In this document: positions 41,989 to 51,883 of the stretch, one piece after another | Layout: the number at the start of each line of letters is the position of its first letter | How positions within the stretch are numbered: position 1 is the stretch's first letter | Source of the DNA: Namhaeicola litoreus | Lineage (GTDB): Bacteria > Bacteroidota > Bacteroidia > Flavobacteriales > Flavobacteriaceae | Direction: 5' to 3' | DNA length: 64,000 bases | Assembly (NCBI RefSeq): GCF_042679565.1 | Contig: NZ_JBHTMY010000003.1 | Coordinates: forward strand, 682,001-746,000 | Position numbers and translations under genes: made by a program | The notes under the pieces: model-generated | The model's database searches: none | What the model saw: only the letters and a program-made list of their open reading frames with translations | Told to the model about the DNA's origin: nothing

Positions 41989-44900
41989 TTTCTGAACTTA
42001 ATTCTTTAATAGCTCTTGTAACTTCTTCTTTCGTTGGTTTTACACCGGTGATTAACCATTTAAAATAAACGGTGATATTGTTAGATAACGACAGCATTAA
42101 GGGCAACATTAATAAGGTTAAAAAGGTAGCCACGATAATTCCATAGGATATAGATATTGCCATAGGCTTCAAAAACTGGGCCTGTCTACTTCTTTCTAAA
42201 AGCAGTGGTGCTAAACCAGCTACTGTAGTAACAGATGTTAAAAAAATGGCCCTAAACCTGGAAACACCCGCTTGGACTAGTGCCTCATCAAATTTTAAGC
42301 CTTCTTTAAGGTTGGAGTTAAACTTACCAACCAACACAAGACCGTCATTTACCATTATTCCAATTAAAGCGATGATGCCGAGCCAAGACAATATATTTAT
42401 AGGAAAACCATGAAAATAATGCCCTGCAACGACTCCGATTAAACTAAAGGGAACCATGAGTATGAGCATTAAAGGTTGACTAAATGATCTAAAAGTAAAT
42501 GCGATCACGATATAAATTAAAATAATGATAATTAAACCAACAGAACTCGCAGATTTCTGAGTTTTTAATGCTTCACGATTCTGGCCCTCATAACTTGTGC
42601 TTACCGTTGGATATTTTGAAAGAATATCAGCTATTACTGTTTCCTTCATTTCTTCTAAAATTTCAGTCGCACTATCTTTAGGAGACTGTAAATCTGCGGT
42701 TATTTGAATTTCTCTTTGACCATCTAAATGATTAATAGCCACTTCTCCTCTCGCAATAGTGTAGGTAGCAATTTCTCTAAAAGGAACTTTGTTCCCAGAT
42801 GGAGTATTGATCCACATATCATCTAAATTTTTGATGGACGACCTGTTTTCTTTATCATATCGCACCCATACTTTAATTTCGTCTTGCCCTCTTTGGAATC
42901 TTTGAGCCTGAAATCCAAAAAAGCCATAGCGTACCTGACTCATGACAGACTGAAGCGTAAGACCTAAAATTTGCGCTTTATCTTTTAATTTAATTTCAAT
43001 TTCTTTGATTCCATCAGGATCATTGTCCGAAACATCTTTCAGTACCGGATTGGCTTCCATAGCTCTTTTGAGTTCAGTTTTAGCAGCTTTCAATTCATCT
43101 ATATTATTTCCTAAGAAAGCAACTGCAATCGGATTACCTCCAAAATTAGAACCTGAACCAAAAGTGAGTGATTCTACCCCATAAACTTTACCAACAGTAT
43201 CACGAATGGCATTTGTAATATCTAAAGAGGGAAAATCACGCAATTCACCGGGTAATAGATTGACTGTCAATCTAGCCGTATTTGTACCTGGTCCGATTCT
43301 TTTAATTACATTTTGAACTACAGGCTGATTATCTGTTTGTCTTTCTGTGAAATCGATATTCACTAACCATACTTTTTCTTCAATTTCCGATATGATAGAA
43401 TCGGTAATTTTTTCATTTGTACCTTGTGGCATAGTTAGATTTATACTAATTACATCACTCGCAATATTTGGGAAAAAGGCGGTTTTAACTATACCACTAT
43501 TAATACTTCCGAATGCCACCATCAACAATGCTGTAGGAATTGCAAAGCCCAAAAACTTATGCTTTATAAAAAAGCGGATATAAGGTTCGTACATTTTGTC
43601 TCTAATAAAAAACAAAAATTGCTCTGCTTTTTGATTGATTTTGTAGAGACCAGTTGCTATTTTTGATGATCTTCTCTCATCCTCTTCCTCATTTCTGTGC
43701 AAGGCTTTAGAATGTGCTAAATGCGCAGGTAGAATTATCAATGCCTCAACAAGTGATATTATTAAAGTTAGAATTACCACAGCCGAAACTTCAGCGAAAA
43801 ATTCTCCTAATCTACCATCTAAAAAGAAAAAAGTAGAAAAAGCAATGATCGTGGTAAGAATGGCAGAAACAATTGGAGGTATTACTTCCATGGTACCATC
43901 TATGGCTGCTCTAATTGGCGATTTGCCGTTTTCATAATGCTGATAAATATTTTCGCCAATAACAATTCCGTCATCTACCAGAATACCAATAACGATAATC
44001 ATTCCAAAAAGAGACAATACATTAATAGTAATGTCTAACATTGGAGCAAAAATAAACATCCCAAAAAAAGAAATGGGCAAGCCTACTGCCACCCAAAAAG
44101 CAAGTCGAATGTTTAGAAATAGAGAAAGAAAAAGTAAAACTAATAAAATTCCGGCGATGGCATTTTTAACTAATAATTCTGTTCTTTGATTTAGTGTAAT
44201 TGATCTGTCATCTACGATATTCAAAGTTAAATTATCGTGCTTCGTATTAAAATCTGCAATATATGCCTTAATTAAATCTGCAGACTTGAGAAGGTCTTCA
44301 TTATTTGTATTACTTATACCTATTTCTATAGCAATTTCATCATTAAAATATAGCCTGTCTGGAGTTTCATTCCAAATATCCCTGACTTCTGCGACATCTT
44401 TTAACCGTATGATATTTCCGTTTGGATTTGCTCGCACAATGATATCATTAAGATCATCACCAAAATAATTTCTATTTCGAGCACGTATTAAGAAATCCTC
44501 TTCCTCAGTTTTTATATTACCACCGGTAATCAATAAGTTCGTCTGGCTCACTGCCGCAGCAACTTCAGTGAAAGAAAGGTCATAGGCTCTTAAATCATTT
44601 TCACGAAGAGCAATTTCTATTTCTTCAGCAGGAAAGCCCGTTAATTCGATTTGAGAAATACCTTCCATACGGCGAAGGTCCTTTTCAATCTCTCTCGCAT
44701 ATTGTTTAAGGGTTTTTAAAGGAATATTTTCTCCGTTTAGGGTAAAGCTAATGGTTTGCCTGGTATTTTCGATTTTTGCGATAACCGGTGGTTCCATACC
44801 CGAAGGGAAGGAGGGTACTCGATCAACCGCATTTTTCACATCGGCCAAAACAACATCAATATTTTTACCTTTTACAATTTCTACGTTGATGTTTGCCGAA

Positions 44901-45163
44901 TTTTCTCTGGAAACAGATGTCACACGATCTATTCCAACTATTCCCTTTAAGTTATCTTCAATTTTCAGCACTACTCCCTCTTCCATTTCTTGAGGGGAAG
45001 CTCCCGGATAGTTTAATAAGATTGAAATATTTCTAGATTCTGTCAGCGGAAAAAAAGATGATTTCATTGCCAGCACCCCGATAATTCCAAAAATAACAAA
45101 CGCGAGCATGAAAATATTTACGGCGGCGTCATATTTAATAAAATATGTGATAATTTTTTTCAC
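41975..45163 (-). CDS. RND-family efflux transporter permease
   Basis: 1062-residue inner-membrane pump of the AcrB/HAE-like type with 12 helices in two halves and two large periplasmic loops. In the fourth-helix area FGMIIVIGILVDDGIVIGENIYQHYE contains the paired Asp of proton relay (VDDG), with a second half IGIMVNDGLVLVGKFN. The periplasmic part starts KSSFFPLTESRNISILLNYPGASPQEMEEGV. No Met-rich or metal-specific set is obvious, so it is more likely a drug or small-molecule pump than a CusA metal pump. The start is a GTG at 45163, 5 bases after the adaptor stop. The MarR protein upstream probably controls the pump. Confidence 0.93.
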   Translation of the reverse strand: MKKIITYFIKYDAAVNIFMLAFVIFGIIGVLAMKSSFFPLTESRNISILLNYPGASPQEMEEGVVLKIEDNLKGIVGIDRVTSVSRENSANINVEIVKGKNIDVVLADVKNAVDRVPSFPSGMEPPVIAKIENTRQTISFTLNGENIPLKTLKQYAREIEKDLRRMEGISQIELTGFPAEEIEIALRENDLRAYDLSFTEVAAAVSQTNLLITGGNIKTEEEDFLIRARNRNYFGDDLNDIIVRANPNGNIIRLKDVAEVRDIWNETPDRLYFNDEIAIEIGISNTNNEDLLKSADLIKAYIADFNTKHDNLTLNIVDDRSITLNQRTELLVKNAIAGILLVLLFLSLFLNIRLAFWVAVGLPISFFGMFIFAPMLDITINVLSLFGMIIVIGILVDDGIVIGENIYQHYENGKSPIRAAIDGTMEVIPPIVSAILTTIIAFSTFFFLDGRLGEFFAEVSAVVILTLIISLVEALIILPAHLAHSKALHRNEEEDERRSSKIATGLYKINQKAEQFLFFIRDKMYEPYIRFFIKHKFLGFAIPTALLMVAFGSINSGIVKTAFFPNIASDVISINLTMPQGTNEKITDSIISEIEEKVWLVNIDFTERQTDNQPVVQNVIKRIGPGTNTARLTVNLLPGELRDFPSLDITNAIRDTVGKVYGVESLTFGSGSNFGGNPIAVAFLGNNIDELKAAKTELKRAMEANPVLKDVSDNDPDGIKEIEIKLKDKAQILGLTLQSVMSQVRYGFFGFQAQRFQRGQDEIKVWVRYDKENRSSIKNLDDMWINTPSGNKVPFREIATYTIARGEVAINHLDGQREIQITADLQSPKDSATEILEEMKETVIADILSKYPTVSTSYEGQNREALKTQKSASSVGLIIIILIYIVIAFTFRSFSQPLMLILMVPFSLIGVVAGHYFHGFPINILSWLGIIALIGIMVNDGLVLVGKFNSNLKEGLKFDEALVQAGVSRFRAIFLTSVTTVAGLAPLLLERSRQAQFLKPMAISISYGIIVATFLTLLMLPLMLSLSNNITVYFKWLITGVKPTKEEVTRAIKELSSENEEV

Positions 45164-45168
45164 AGTTC

Positions 45169-46296
45169 TTAATTATTAGGGTTAGTTGTATCTCCAATTA
45201 CCTTCACAACCATTCCATCATAAGCCCCTGGAACAGGTTTTGCCAAAATCTTCATGCCGTTCTCTAAACCTTTTACTACTGCCGTTTGATCACTGAAATA
45301 AACTGTTTGCACTGGAGTTAAAATTAAAATGGTATCTCTAACCTGATAAATATTTTCGTTATTAACCAAAAGTTTTCTTGAAATTTCGAAAGCATTTTGC
45401 TCTGTTTTCGCCTGAAGATCAGCTTCCAAATACATGCCTTCTCTGAGCCCATCTCCGGCTACCTGAATAAAAACTTTTAAAGTTTGTGAGGCTTGATCTA
45501 TTTTACCATTGATACGAATAACTTTTCCTTCCCAGGTTTTGGTTTTTTCAAGATCGTGCAGTTCAACTGTTTTTCCAATTTGTAAGAGTTCCTTATAATT
45601 TGCATTTATGGCTATTTCCATTTCGTAGTTAGAAGGATCAATAAACTCTCCCAATTTTTGACCCTGTCGAATTAAAGTTCCCTGGTTCACTAAAGCTTCA
45701 GTTAATACACCGTTAAACGGGGCTCTAAGGGCATACTTTTCTAACCTGACTTCGAGGTTCTTGACATTATAAAAGGTAGTGTAAATATTCCTACCTGAAA
45801 TAAAAAACTTCTCCTTATCAGAACTTGTTTCGGGTAGGGCAGGAGTGGTTTTATTAAAATCGAATTCATTTAAATACTTTTCCCATTTTTGGTATTCGTT
45901 GGGATAGTCTAATCTAATGTCAGGCATGATAGATGCTATAGAATTAAATAAATTACTTTTTTGTGCCTGTAAATTGGCCAGATGCTCTTGATTGTCTATT
46001 TTAAGAATAGTTTCTCCTTTGTTATAAGAAGTTCCCGGTTTAAATTCCTTATTTAAGGGTACAAGCACACCTTGAACTTCTGAGTACAATTCAATTTTAT
46101 TTTTAGCCACAATATTTCCACTTGCTGATATTTGAATTGCAACATCCTTGTTTTCAACAGATTGTACAAAAACAGAATTTACATTAGTTTTGGGTGGCAA
46201 AACCTTTTTCTGATTACTTAAAATCATGTATTTTACTCCAAAATAGGTCAGGATTAGAAGTAGAATTCCCAGAATTATGCTAATACTCTTTCTCAT
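45169..46296 (-). CDS. RND efflux periplasmic adaptor (HlyD/MFP family)
   Basis: 375 residues with one N-terminal anchor helix (about 5-25). Beta-barrel and lipoyl-like segments follow, as in ASGNIVAKNKIELYSEVQGVLVPLNKEFKPGTSYNKGETILKID and LRAPFNGVLTEALVNQGTLIRQGQKLGEF. A short helical hairpin lies between them, and the C-terminal barrel is VELHDLEKTKTWEGKVIRINGKID. It links the inner-membrane pump and the TolC-like channel. Its start overlaps the MarR gene stop by 4 bases (ATGA) and the pump gene follows with 5 bases between, so regulator, adaptor, pump and channel form one operon. Confidence 0.92.
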   Translation of the reverse strand: MRKSISIILGILLLILTYFGVKYMILSNQKKVLPPKTNVNSVFVQSVENKDVAIQISASGNIVAKNKIELYSEVQGVLVPLNKEFKPGTSYNKGETILKIDNQEHLANLQAQKSNLFNSIASIMPDIRLDYPNEYQKWEKYLNEFDFNKTTPALPETSSDKEKFFISGRNIYTTFYNVKNLEVRLEKYALRAPFNGVLTEALVNQGTLIRQGQKLGEFIDPSNYEMEIAINANYKELLQIGKTVELHDLEKTKTWEGKVIRINGKIDQASQTLKVFIQVAGDGLREGMYLEADLQAKTEQNAFEISRKLLVNNENIYQVRDTILILTPVQTVYFSDQTAVVKGLENGMKILAKPVPGAYDGMVVKVIGDTTNPNN

Positions 46297-46763
46297 AAGT
46301 TTATTTCGTTAATCTTGTTTTGTGCGTTTTCTTTTATTTTTTTCAAAACAGAAATTGTTTGCTCTATTTCTTCGGATGATACTCCATTTATTAACTCCTC
46401 AATGACCTGGGTAAATAATGGCAATGATTTCTGAAACATGGCTTCACCTTTATCTGTGTAATAAATATGATTAACCCGGTTGTCTTTTCTACAATTTGTT
46501 CTGCAGACTAAACCCTTTTTCTCCATCGTCGTAATTAAGCGCGTAAGCGAGGTTTTTGATCTGTCCGTTATAAATGCCAAATCATTTTGAGCCTGACCAT
46601 TTTTTTCATGCAAATATTTTAGCACCAACCATTGCTCTTTGCTAAGGTCAATGCCATTTGTCTGAAAATGATCCATGATACAAATTCCTATAAATTTGCT
46701 AGTCTTACCTAAAATAGGTACAATAGAAGTGTTCAAATCAACTATTTTTAATTGGACAGACAT
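46293..46763 (-). CDS. MarR-family regulator of the RND efflux operon
   Basis: 156-residue winged-helix protein. The recognition region is LKYLHEKNGQAQNDLAFITDRSKTSLTRLITTMEKKGLVCRTNCRKDNRVNHIYYTDKGEAMFQ, the standard MarR helix-turn-helix and wing. Two Cys in the helix before the wing (CRTNCRKDNR) may respond to oxidation. It is the first gene of the efflux operon, coupled to the adaptor by 4-base overlap. A 32-base perfect palindrome lies just upstream over its promoter, so it probably represses its own operon. The inducer is unknown. Confidence 0.93.
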   Translation of the reverse strand: MSVQLKIVDLNTSIVPILGKTSKFIGICIMDHFQTNGIDLSKEQWLVLKYLHEKNGQAQNDLAFITDRSKTSLTRLITTMEKKGLVCRTNCRKDNRVNHIYYTDKGEAMFQKSLPLFTQVIEELINGVSSEEIEQTISVLKKIKENAQNKINEINL

Positions 46764-46801
46764 ACATGGTAATGGTTTAAAATGAATTTAAAATTGAGGT
46801 G

Positions 46802-46848
46802 TAAAAGTAGTGTTTTATAATAATAGTTGCATATGCAACTATTATTAT
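46802..46848 (-). promoter_or_regulatory. MarR operator: 32-base perfect palindrome over the efflux promoter
   Basis: Bases 46817-46848 form a fully symmetric 32-base palindrome with core AGTTGCATATGCAACT, the shape of a MarR site. A near -7 box, TACTTTTA, lies at 46802-46809 on the minus strand. The palindrome centre is 23.5 bases upstream of the box start, so a bound repressor would cover the -33 region. Confidence 0.8.
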
Positions 46849-46920
46849 TTTTAAAAAATGAATAAAAGTCCTTGGACTACTATTTTTATTTTTAGCTTAG
46901 TCGCTAATTTTTAATTTTCG

Positions 46921-46928
46921 TATTTTTG
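46921..46928 (+). promoter_or_regulatory. -7 box of the ccsBA operon
   Basis: A perfect TATTTTTG followed by C, 24 bases before the ATG. A short inverted repeat AGTCC-TT-GGACT lies at 46867-46878. No good -33 TTTG is seen. Confidence 0.55.
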
Positions 46929-46952
46929 CGAAATTATTGCTAGAAAAAATTC

Positions 46953-49900
46953 ATGAAAAAATTACTCGATTTTTTGTTCTCAACTAAACTTACCGGACTA
47001 CTATTTTTGTTATATGCTGCATCCATGGCGATTGCTACCTTTATCGAAAATGATTTTGGTACCCAAACCGCTAAAGCACTAGTTTACAATTCATGGTGGT
47101 TTGAATTAATATTACTTTTCTTCCTGATCAATTTTATAGGAAATGTTAAAAAATACCAGCTGTATAAAAAGGGAAAAAGGGTAACTTTTTTATTTCACAT
47201 AGCCTTTGTCTTTATCATTTTTGGTGCCGCCATTACAAGATATTACAGTTTTGAAGGCGTGATGCCAATATACGAAGGCGAAACGACAGATCTCATGTTG
47301 TCTGATAAGGCTTTTGTTTCTCTTTATTTAAATGATGGAAAAGAAGAGAAAACACCAGTTTCAGAAGATTTTTTATTTGCAAATTTGAGTGAAGAAGATA
47401 AAAGCTTTACAGGACGTATGGCTAAGTTCTTTAATTTCCTAAGAGGTGGGAATCACTTTTTGATGGAGACCGACTTTAAAGGAAAACCGGTTTCAGTTGA
47501 GTATGTTAGTTATATCGCAAATGCAAAAGAGGTTTTTGTAAATGACCCTAATGGTGATGTTTATTTAAAAGTTGTTGAATCTGGAGGTGGCGGCCGACAT
47601 GAACATTTACTTAAAAAAGGCGAGGTGGTCAATGTACATAATACCCTTTTTTCTTTTGATAAGCCTACGGCAGGAGCATTTAATTTTGTGACGGTAAATG
47701 ATTCTTTAAAAATTAATCCTCCCGCAGAAGGAAATTATATGGTGATGGCTACCCAACAGCAAGGTGTGGTTGTAGCAGATTCACTTCAACATTTTAACTT
47801 GCGAGCGCTTTATATGTTTAACGGAACCCAATTTGTTGTTCCTGAAGGTGCTGTAAATGGAAAAATGGAATTACAGGCAGGTGATAAAGATGCTAATCCA
47901 GCCGATATGCTAGAAGTATTGGTAAAGACTGATAAGGAAGAAAAGTTGGTGAAGTTGAGTGGAAGTGCATTGAGTATTAATTCTCCTGTAAAATTTGAGA
48001 TGGATGGCTTAAATTTTAGATTGGCTTATGGCTCGGTACAATGGAAGGTTCCATTTCAGGTAAAATTAAGGGATTTTCAATTGGATAGATATCCAGGTTC
48101 TATGAGTCCGAAATCATATGCAAGCGAAGTTACAGTGATAGATAAGGATAAAACGTTTGATTACAGAATCTTTATGAACCATATATTGGATTATAAAGGT
48201 TACAGGTTTTTTCAAGCGAGCTACAATGACAAGGGAGAAGTTGAACAAACATTTCTCTCTGTAAATCACGATCAATTAGGTACTTATACTACATATTTTG
48301 GATACCTGCTTTTATTCTTTGCCCTTACATTATCCTTATTTACCAAAGAATCTAGATTTTCATTTTTAGAGAATAAGTTGAAGAAAATTAAGGCAAAAAA
48401 AGAATTACTTACGCTCTTCTTGGTAGCAGCTTCGTTCTTAGGTTTTTCGCAAAATACAGAAGAGCATAATCACAACAATTATTACAAAACAATTGATTCA
48501 ATTTTGAATCAGCAAGCCATAGATCCCGTTCATGCCAGAGAATTTGGTTCGTTGGTAATTCAGGATGACGGAGGAAGAATGAAACCCGTAAATACATTTG
48601 CCTCAGAGTTATTGAGAAAGGTGAGTAAAAAGGATAATTATGGAGATATGGATGCCAATCAGGTATTGGTTTCTATGATCATTAATCCTCGAGCTTGGTA
48701 TTTTGTTCCTTTTATTTATATCAAAAAAGACAATACGAAACTGAGAGATCTTATTGGTATTCCTCATGATCAAAAATATGCGCGCTTTTCTGACTTTTTT
48801 ACAGAAGAAGGAAATTATAAACTAAAAGATGAGGTTGCTGCAGCGCACAAGAAAAAAATTAAAACTAAATATGAAGAAAGCCTGTTAAATGTTGATGGCA
48901 GAGCTAACTTATTATTTGGTGCGCTTGGGGGTGGTATTTTTAAATTTTTCCCATTGCCAAACGATAAAAATAATAAATGGTATTCTTATCCCGAGGTCAG
49001 TTTTGCTGGATTTAAAGGGGAAGATTCTTTATTTGTGAGTAAAATAGTTCCTTTATACGCAGGTGCATTGCAAGAATCTTTTAAAACCGGTGATTACACG
49101 ACACCTAATCAGTATTTAGACAGTATGCATAAGTACCAACAAAAATTTGGGTCAGAAGTAATTCCGTCTGAAAGAAAAATCGAACTTGAGCTTTTTTACA
49201 ATGAACATGATATTTTTAAGGGTTTGTTTTGGAAATATATGCTCGCGAGTTTGGTTTTATTTATTTTGGTTATCGTTCATATTTTTAAAGACAACAAATT
49301 GTTGCGCCTTTTGATAAAAATTAGCTCCATTGCCATCTTACTATTATTTCTTTATCATACCGCAGGTTTGGCGATAAGATGGTATATCTCGGGACATGCG
49401 CCATGGAGTAACGGATATGAATCGATGATTTATGTGGCATGGGCAACCATGTTCTTCGGATTTGCATTTGGTAGAAAATCACCTTTAACTCTGGCGTCTA
49501 CTACATTTGTGACTTCCATGTTATTAATGGTGGCTCATTGGAATTGGATGGATCCTTCTATTGGAAATTTAGTTCCTGTTTTAGATTCTTATTGGTTAAT
49601 GGTGCATGTTGCTATTATTGTCGCCAGTTATGGACCATTTACAATAAGTATGATTTTAGGTTTACTGGCATTGTTACTCTACGTTTTTACCAATTCAAAT
49701 AATAAGAAGAAAATAAAATTAGCTATTGATGAGATTACGGTTATTAATGAAATGTCTTTAACCATCGGTTTGGTCATGTTAACCATCGGAAATTTTCTCG
49801 GTGGAATGTGGGCCAATGAAAGTTGGGGTAGATATTGGGGCTGGGATCCAAAAGAGACTTGGGCCTTGATCAGTATTATGATCTATTCATTTATATTACA

Positions 49901-50144
49901 CATGCGATTAATTCCGGGCTTGAAAAGTAAATATACCTTCAATTTGATGGCGGTTTTTGGATTTGCCTCTATTTTAATGACCTATTTAGGGGTAAATCAT
50001 CTACTATCCGGTTTACACTCTTATGCAGCAGGTGAATCTGCACCAATTCCAAATGAAATATGGGGTTGGTTAATTTTCTCTTCAATTATCAGTATTTTTG
50101 CATTTCTTAAATTCAAGAAATATTATAAAAAAATAAAACCATGA
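46953..50144 (+). CDS. ccsA: Cytochrome c biogenesis protein, CcsB-CcsA fusion (System II)
   Basis: 1063 residues, joining ResB/CcsB and CcsA/ResC, which together carry heme across the membrane and attach it to apocytochromes c. The N-terminal half has CcsB-type helices and a long periplasmic region (FFLINFIGNVKKYQ, then MPIYEGETTDLML, and YRFFQASYNDKGE). The C-terminal half has the CcsA tryptophan-rich WWD-type segment (WANESWGRYWGWDPKETWALISIMIY) and His residues in HAPWSNGYESM, VAHWNW, HVAIIVASYGPF and GVNHLLSG. Fused forms are usual in Bacteroidota. A Gpx-like lipoprotein gene overlaps its stop by 4 bases. It has a perfect -7 box at 46921. Confidence 0.93.
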   Translation: MKKLLDFLFSTKLTGLLFLLYAASMAIATFIENDFGTQTAKALVYNSWWFELILLFFLINFIGNVKKYQLYKKGKRVTFLFHIAFVFIIFGAAITRYYSFEGVMPIYEGETTDLMLSDKAFVSLYLNDGKEEKTPVSEDFLFANLSEEDKSFTGRMAKFFNFLRGGNHFLMETDFKGKPVSVEYVSYIANAKEVFVNDPNGDVYLKVVESGGGGRHEHLLKKGEVVNVHNTLFSFDKPTAGAFNFVTVNDSLKINPPAEGNYMVMATQQQGVVVADSLQHFNLRALYMFNGTQFVVPEGAVNGKMELQAGDKDANPADMLEVLVKTDKEEKLVKLSGSALSINSPVKFEMDGLNFRLAYGSVQWKVPFQVKLRDFQLDRYPGSMSPKSYASEVTVIDKDKTFDYRIFMNHILDYKGYRFFQASYNDKGEVEQTFLSVNHDQLGTYTTYFGYLLLFFALTLSLFTKESRFSFLENKLKKIKAKKELLTLFLVAASFLGFSQNTEEHNHNNYYKTIDSILNQQAIDPVHAREFGSLVIQDDGGRMKPVNTFASELLRKVSKKDNYGDMDANQVLVSMIINPRAWYFVPFIYIKKDNTKLRDLIGIPHDQKYARFSDFFTEEGNYKLKDEVAAAHKKKIKTKYEESLLNVDGRANLLFGALGGGIFKFFPLPNDKNNKWYSYPEVSFAGFKGEDSLFVSKIVPLYAGALQESFKTGDYTTPNQYLDSMHKYQQKFGSEVIPSERKIELELFYNEHDIFKGLFWKYMLASLVLFILVIVHIFKDNKLLRLLIKISSIAILLLFLYHTAGLAIRWYISGHAPWSNGYESMIYVAWATMFFGFAFGRKSPLTLASTTFVTSMLLMVAHWNWMDPSIGNLVPVLDSYWLMVHVAIIVASYGPFTISMILGLLALLLYVFTNSNNKKKIKLAIDEITVINEMSLTIGLVMLTIGNFLGGMWANESWGRYWGWDPKETWALISIMIYSFILHMRLIPGLKSKYTFNLMAVFGFASILMTYLGVNHLLSGLHSYAAGESAPIPNEIWGWLIFSSIISIFAFLKFKKYYKKIKP

Positions 50145-50734
50145 AAAACCTAATTATTATTGCCTTCTTAATTTTCTTTACGGCTTGTAAAAAAGAAGCT
50201 CAAAAAGAAACAGTTGAAATATCTTCAAACACTAAAACAGAACAAATGCAACAAAGTATTTATGATTTTAAAGTCACAGATCTCTATGGTAAAGAATTCG
50301 ATTTTTCTTCGTTAAAAGGGAAAAAAGTAATGATTGTAAATACAGCTTCAGAATGTGGTTTAACGCCGCAGTATGAAAATTTGCAGTCTTTGTATGAGCA
50401 AAATAAAAATAACAACTTCGTAATTGTTGGTTTTCCGGCAAATAATTTTGGAGGACAAGAACCCGGTTCTAACGCGGAGATTGCAGAATTCTGTAAAATG
50501 AATTATGGTGTTTCGTTCCCTATGATGTCAAAAATTTCGGTAAAGGGAGAAGACATGCACCCCATTTATACTTATTTGACTCAAAAATCTAAAAATGGAT
50601 TAGAAGATTCAGAGGTGGCTTGGAATTTTCAAAAATATTTGATTGATGAAAATGGTAAATTGGTAAGGGTAGTTTCTCCAAAAACTTTACCAACAGATGA
50701 AACCATAGTAGCATGGATTAACCAAAAATCCTAA
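50141..50734 (+). CDS. Glutathione-peroxidase-family lipoprotein
   Basis: 197 residues with a lipoprotein signal (FFTA-C16), then a thioredoxin-fold peroxidase domain. The Cys form of the active site has C72 in NTASECGLTPQY, Q106 in FGGQEP, and W161-N162 in VAWNFQKYLI. Since the selenocysteine position is Cys, it probably acts as a thioredoxin-dependent thiol peroxidase rather than using glutathione. It is exported and membrane-anchored. The 4-base ATGA overlap with ccsA links it to cytochrome c maturation, where it may protect thiols or heme delivery, but this is inference. The PLP enzyme gene follows after 3 bases. Confidence 0.9.
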   Translation: MKNLIIIAFLIFFTACKKEAQKETVEISSNTKTEQMQQSIYDFKVTDLYGKEFDFSSLKGKKVMIVNTASECGLTPQYENLQSLYEQNKNNNFVIVGFPANNFGGQEPGSNAEIAEFCKMNYGVSFPMMSKISVKGEDMHPIYTYLTQKSKNGLEDSEVAWNFQKYLIDENGKLVRVVSPKTLPTDETIVAWINQKS

Positions 50735-50737
50735 AAA

Positions 50738-51883
50738 ATGACAACAAAAGGAAAGAATTCGCTATGTATTCATGAAGGTGAGATAAAAGACACGCAATTC
50801 GGTGGAGCAGTTTCTCCTATTTTCATGGCGAGTTCTTATCCTTTTTTAGATGTTGATCAGAACAGATATCCAAGAAATTTTAACACGCCAAATCAAGAAG
50901 TGGTTGCAAAGAAAGTTGCTGCTTTAGAAAATGCAGAGGCAGGACTATCTTTTGGTTCGGGGATGGCGGCAATAGCAACGGCGCTTTTGGCTTTTCTAAA
51001 GGCGGGAGATCATGCTATTTTTCCCAATGCTATTTACGGAGGTACTTATAATTTTGTTGTCAAGGAATTTCCTCAGTATGGAATTGAATATGATTTCACA
51101 GATGGCGTAGCACCTTCAGATTTTGAGGCAAAAATTAAAAAGAATACAAAGGTAATCTACCTGGAAACACCCTCTAATCCGTTACTGACGATTACAGATA
51201 TTAAAAGTGTTGCAACTTTAGCGAAAAATAAGGGTTTGATTACGATGATTGATAATACTTTCGCTTCACCCTTCAATCAAACACCAATAGATTTAGGTAT
51301 AGATATCGTGATGCATAGTGCTACTAAATATTTAGGTGGACACAGCGATATTTTAGCAGGAGTAGTGGTTGGAACAATGGATCATATCCAAAAAGTAAAG
51401 TTAAAGGGAATCAATTTTGGAGGCAATTTAAGTGATTTCATGGCTTATTTGTTAGAAAGAAGTATCAAAACTTTGGCGGTAAGGGTGAAAAGGCACAATG
51501 AAAACGCTCAAATTTTAGCAGCATATTTAGAAAAGAAATCGGAGATAAAAAAGGTCTATTATCCTGGGCTTAAGTCGCATACAGGCCATGAAATTGCCAA
51601 GGAACAAATGCATGGCTTCGGTGGCATGATGTCTTTTGAATTAGATGATAATTTAGATGCTGTTGCCTTTCAAAAAGCGCTAAATATGATCAAACCTTCG
51701 TTGAGTTTGGCAGGTGTTGAATCTACTATTTTATTACCCACTTTAACCTCACATAGTTTAATGTCTCAAGAGGATAGAAAAAAGACAGGAATAAACGATC
51801 ATTTATTACGGTTTTCTGTGGGAATAGAAGATGTTGAAGATATTAAAGGGGACTTAGATCAAGCTATAAAATCCATTTCCTAA
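50738..51883 (+). CDS. Cys/Met metabolism PLP-dependent enzyme (cystathionine gamma-synthase/methionine gamma-lyase-like)
   Basis: 381 residues, fold type I transsulfuration family. PLP lysine is K197 in HSATKYLGGHSDILAG. Other family blocks are YPRNFNTPNQEVVAKKVAALENAEAGLSFGSGMAAIATALLA, KVIYLETPSNPLLTITDI, FASPFNQTPIDLGIDIV and SLSLAGVESTILLPTLTSHSLMS. Family members cannot be separated by sight; candidates are cystathionine gamma-synthase, cystathionine gamma-lyase and methionine gamma-lyase. It is the third gene of the ccsA-gpx operon. Its stop overlaps the stop of the convergent cysteine desulfurase by 3 bases. A role in cysteine supply for that enzyme is possible. Confidence 0.9.
   Translation: MTTKGKNSLCIHEGEIKDTQFGGAVSPIFMASSYPFLDVDQNRYPRNFNTPNQEVVAKKVAALENAEAGLSFGSGMAAIATALLAFLKAGDHAIFPNAIYGGTYNFVVKEFPQYGIEYDFTDGVAPSDFEAKIKKNTKVIYLETPSNPLLTITDIKSVATLAKNKGLITMIDNTFASPFNQTPIDLGIDIVMHSATKYLGGHSDILAGVVVGTMDHIQKVKLKGINFGGNLSDFMAYLLERSIKTLAVRVKRHNENAQILAAYLEKKSEIKKVYYPGLKSHTGHEIAKEQMHGFGGMMSFELDDNLDAVAFQKALNMIKPSLSLAGVESTILLPTLTSHSLMSQEDRKKTGINDHLLRFSVGIEDVEDIKGDLDQAIKSIS

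Noticed and set aside
41975..45163. CusA-type copper/silver exporter
   Set aside because: I see no Met-rich metal-relay set in the pump, and the regulator is MarR; a general drug-type pump fits better, although substrate cannot be told by eye.
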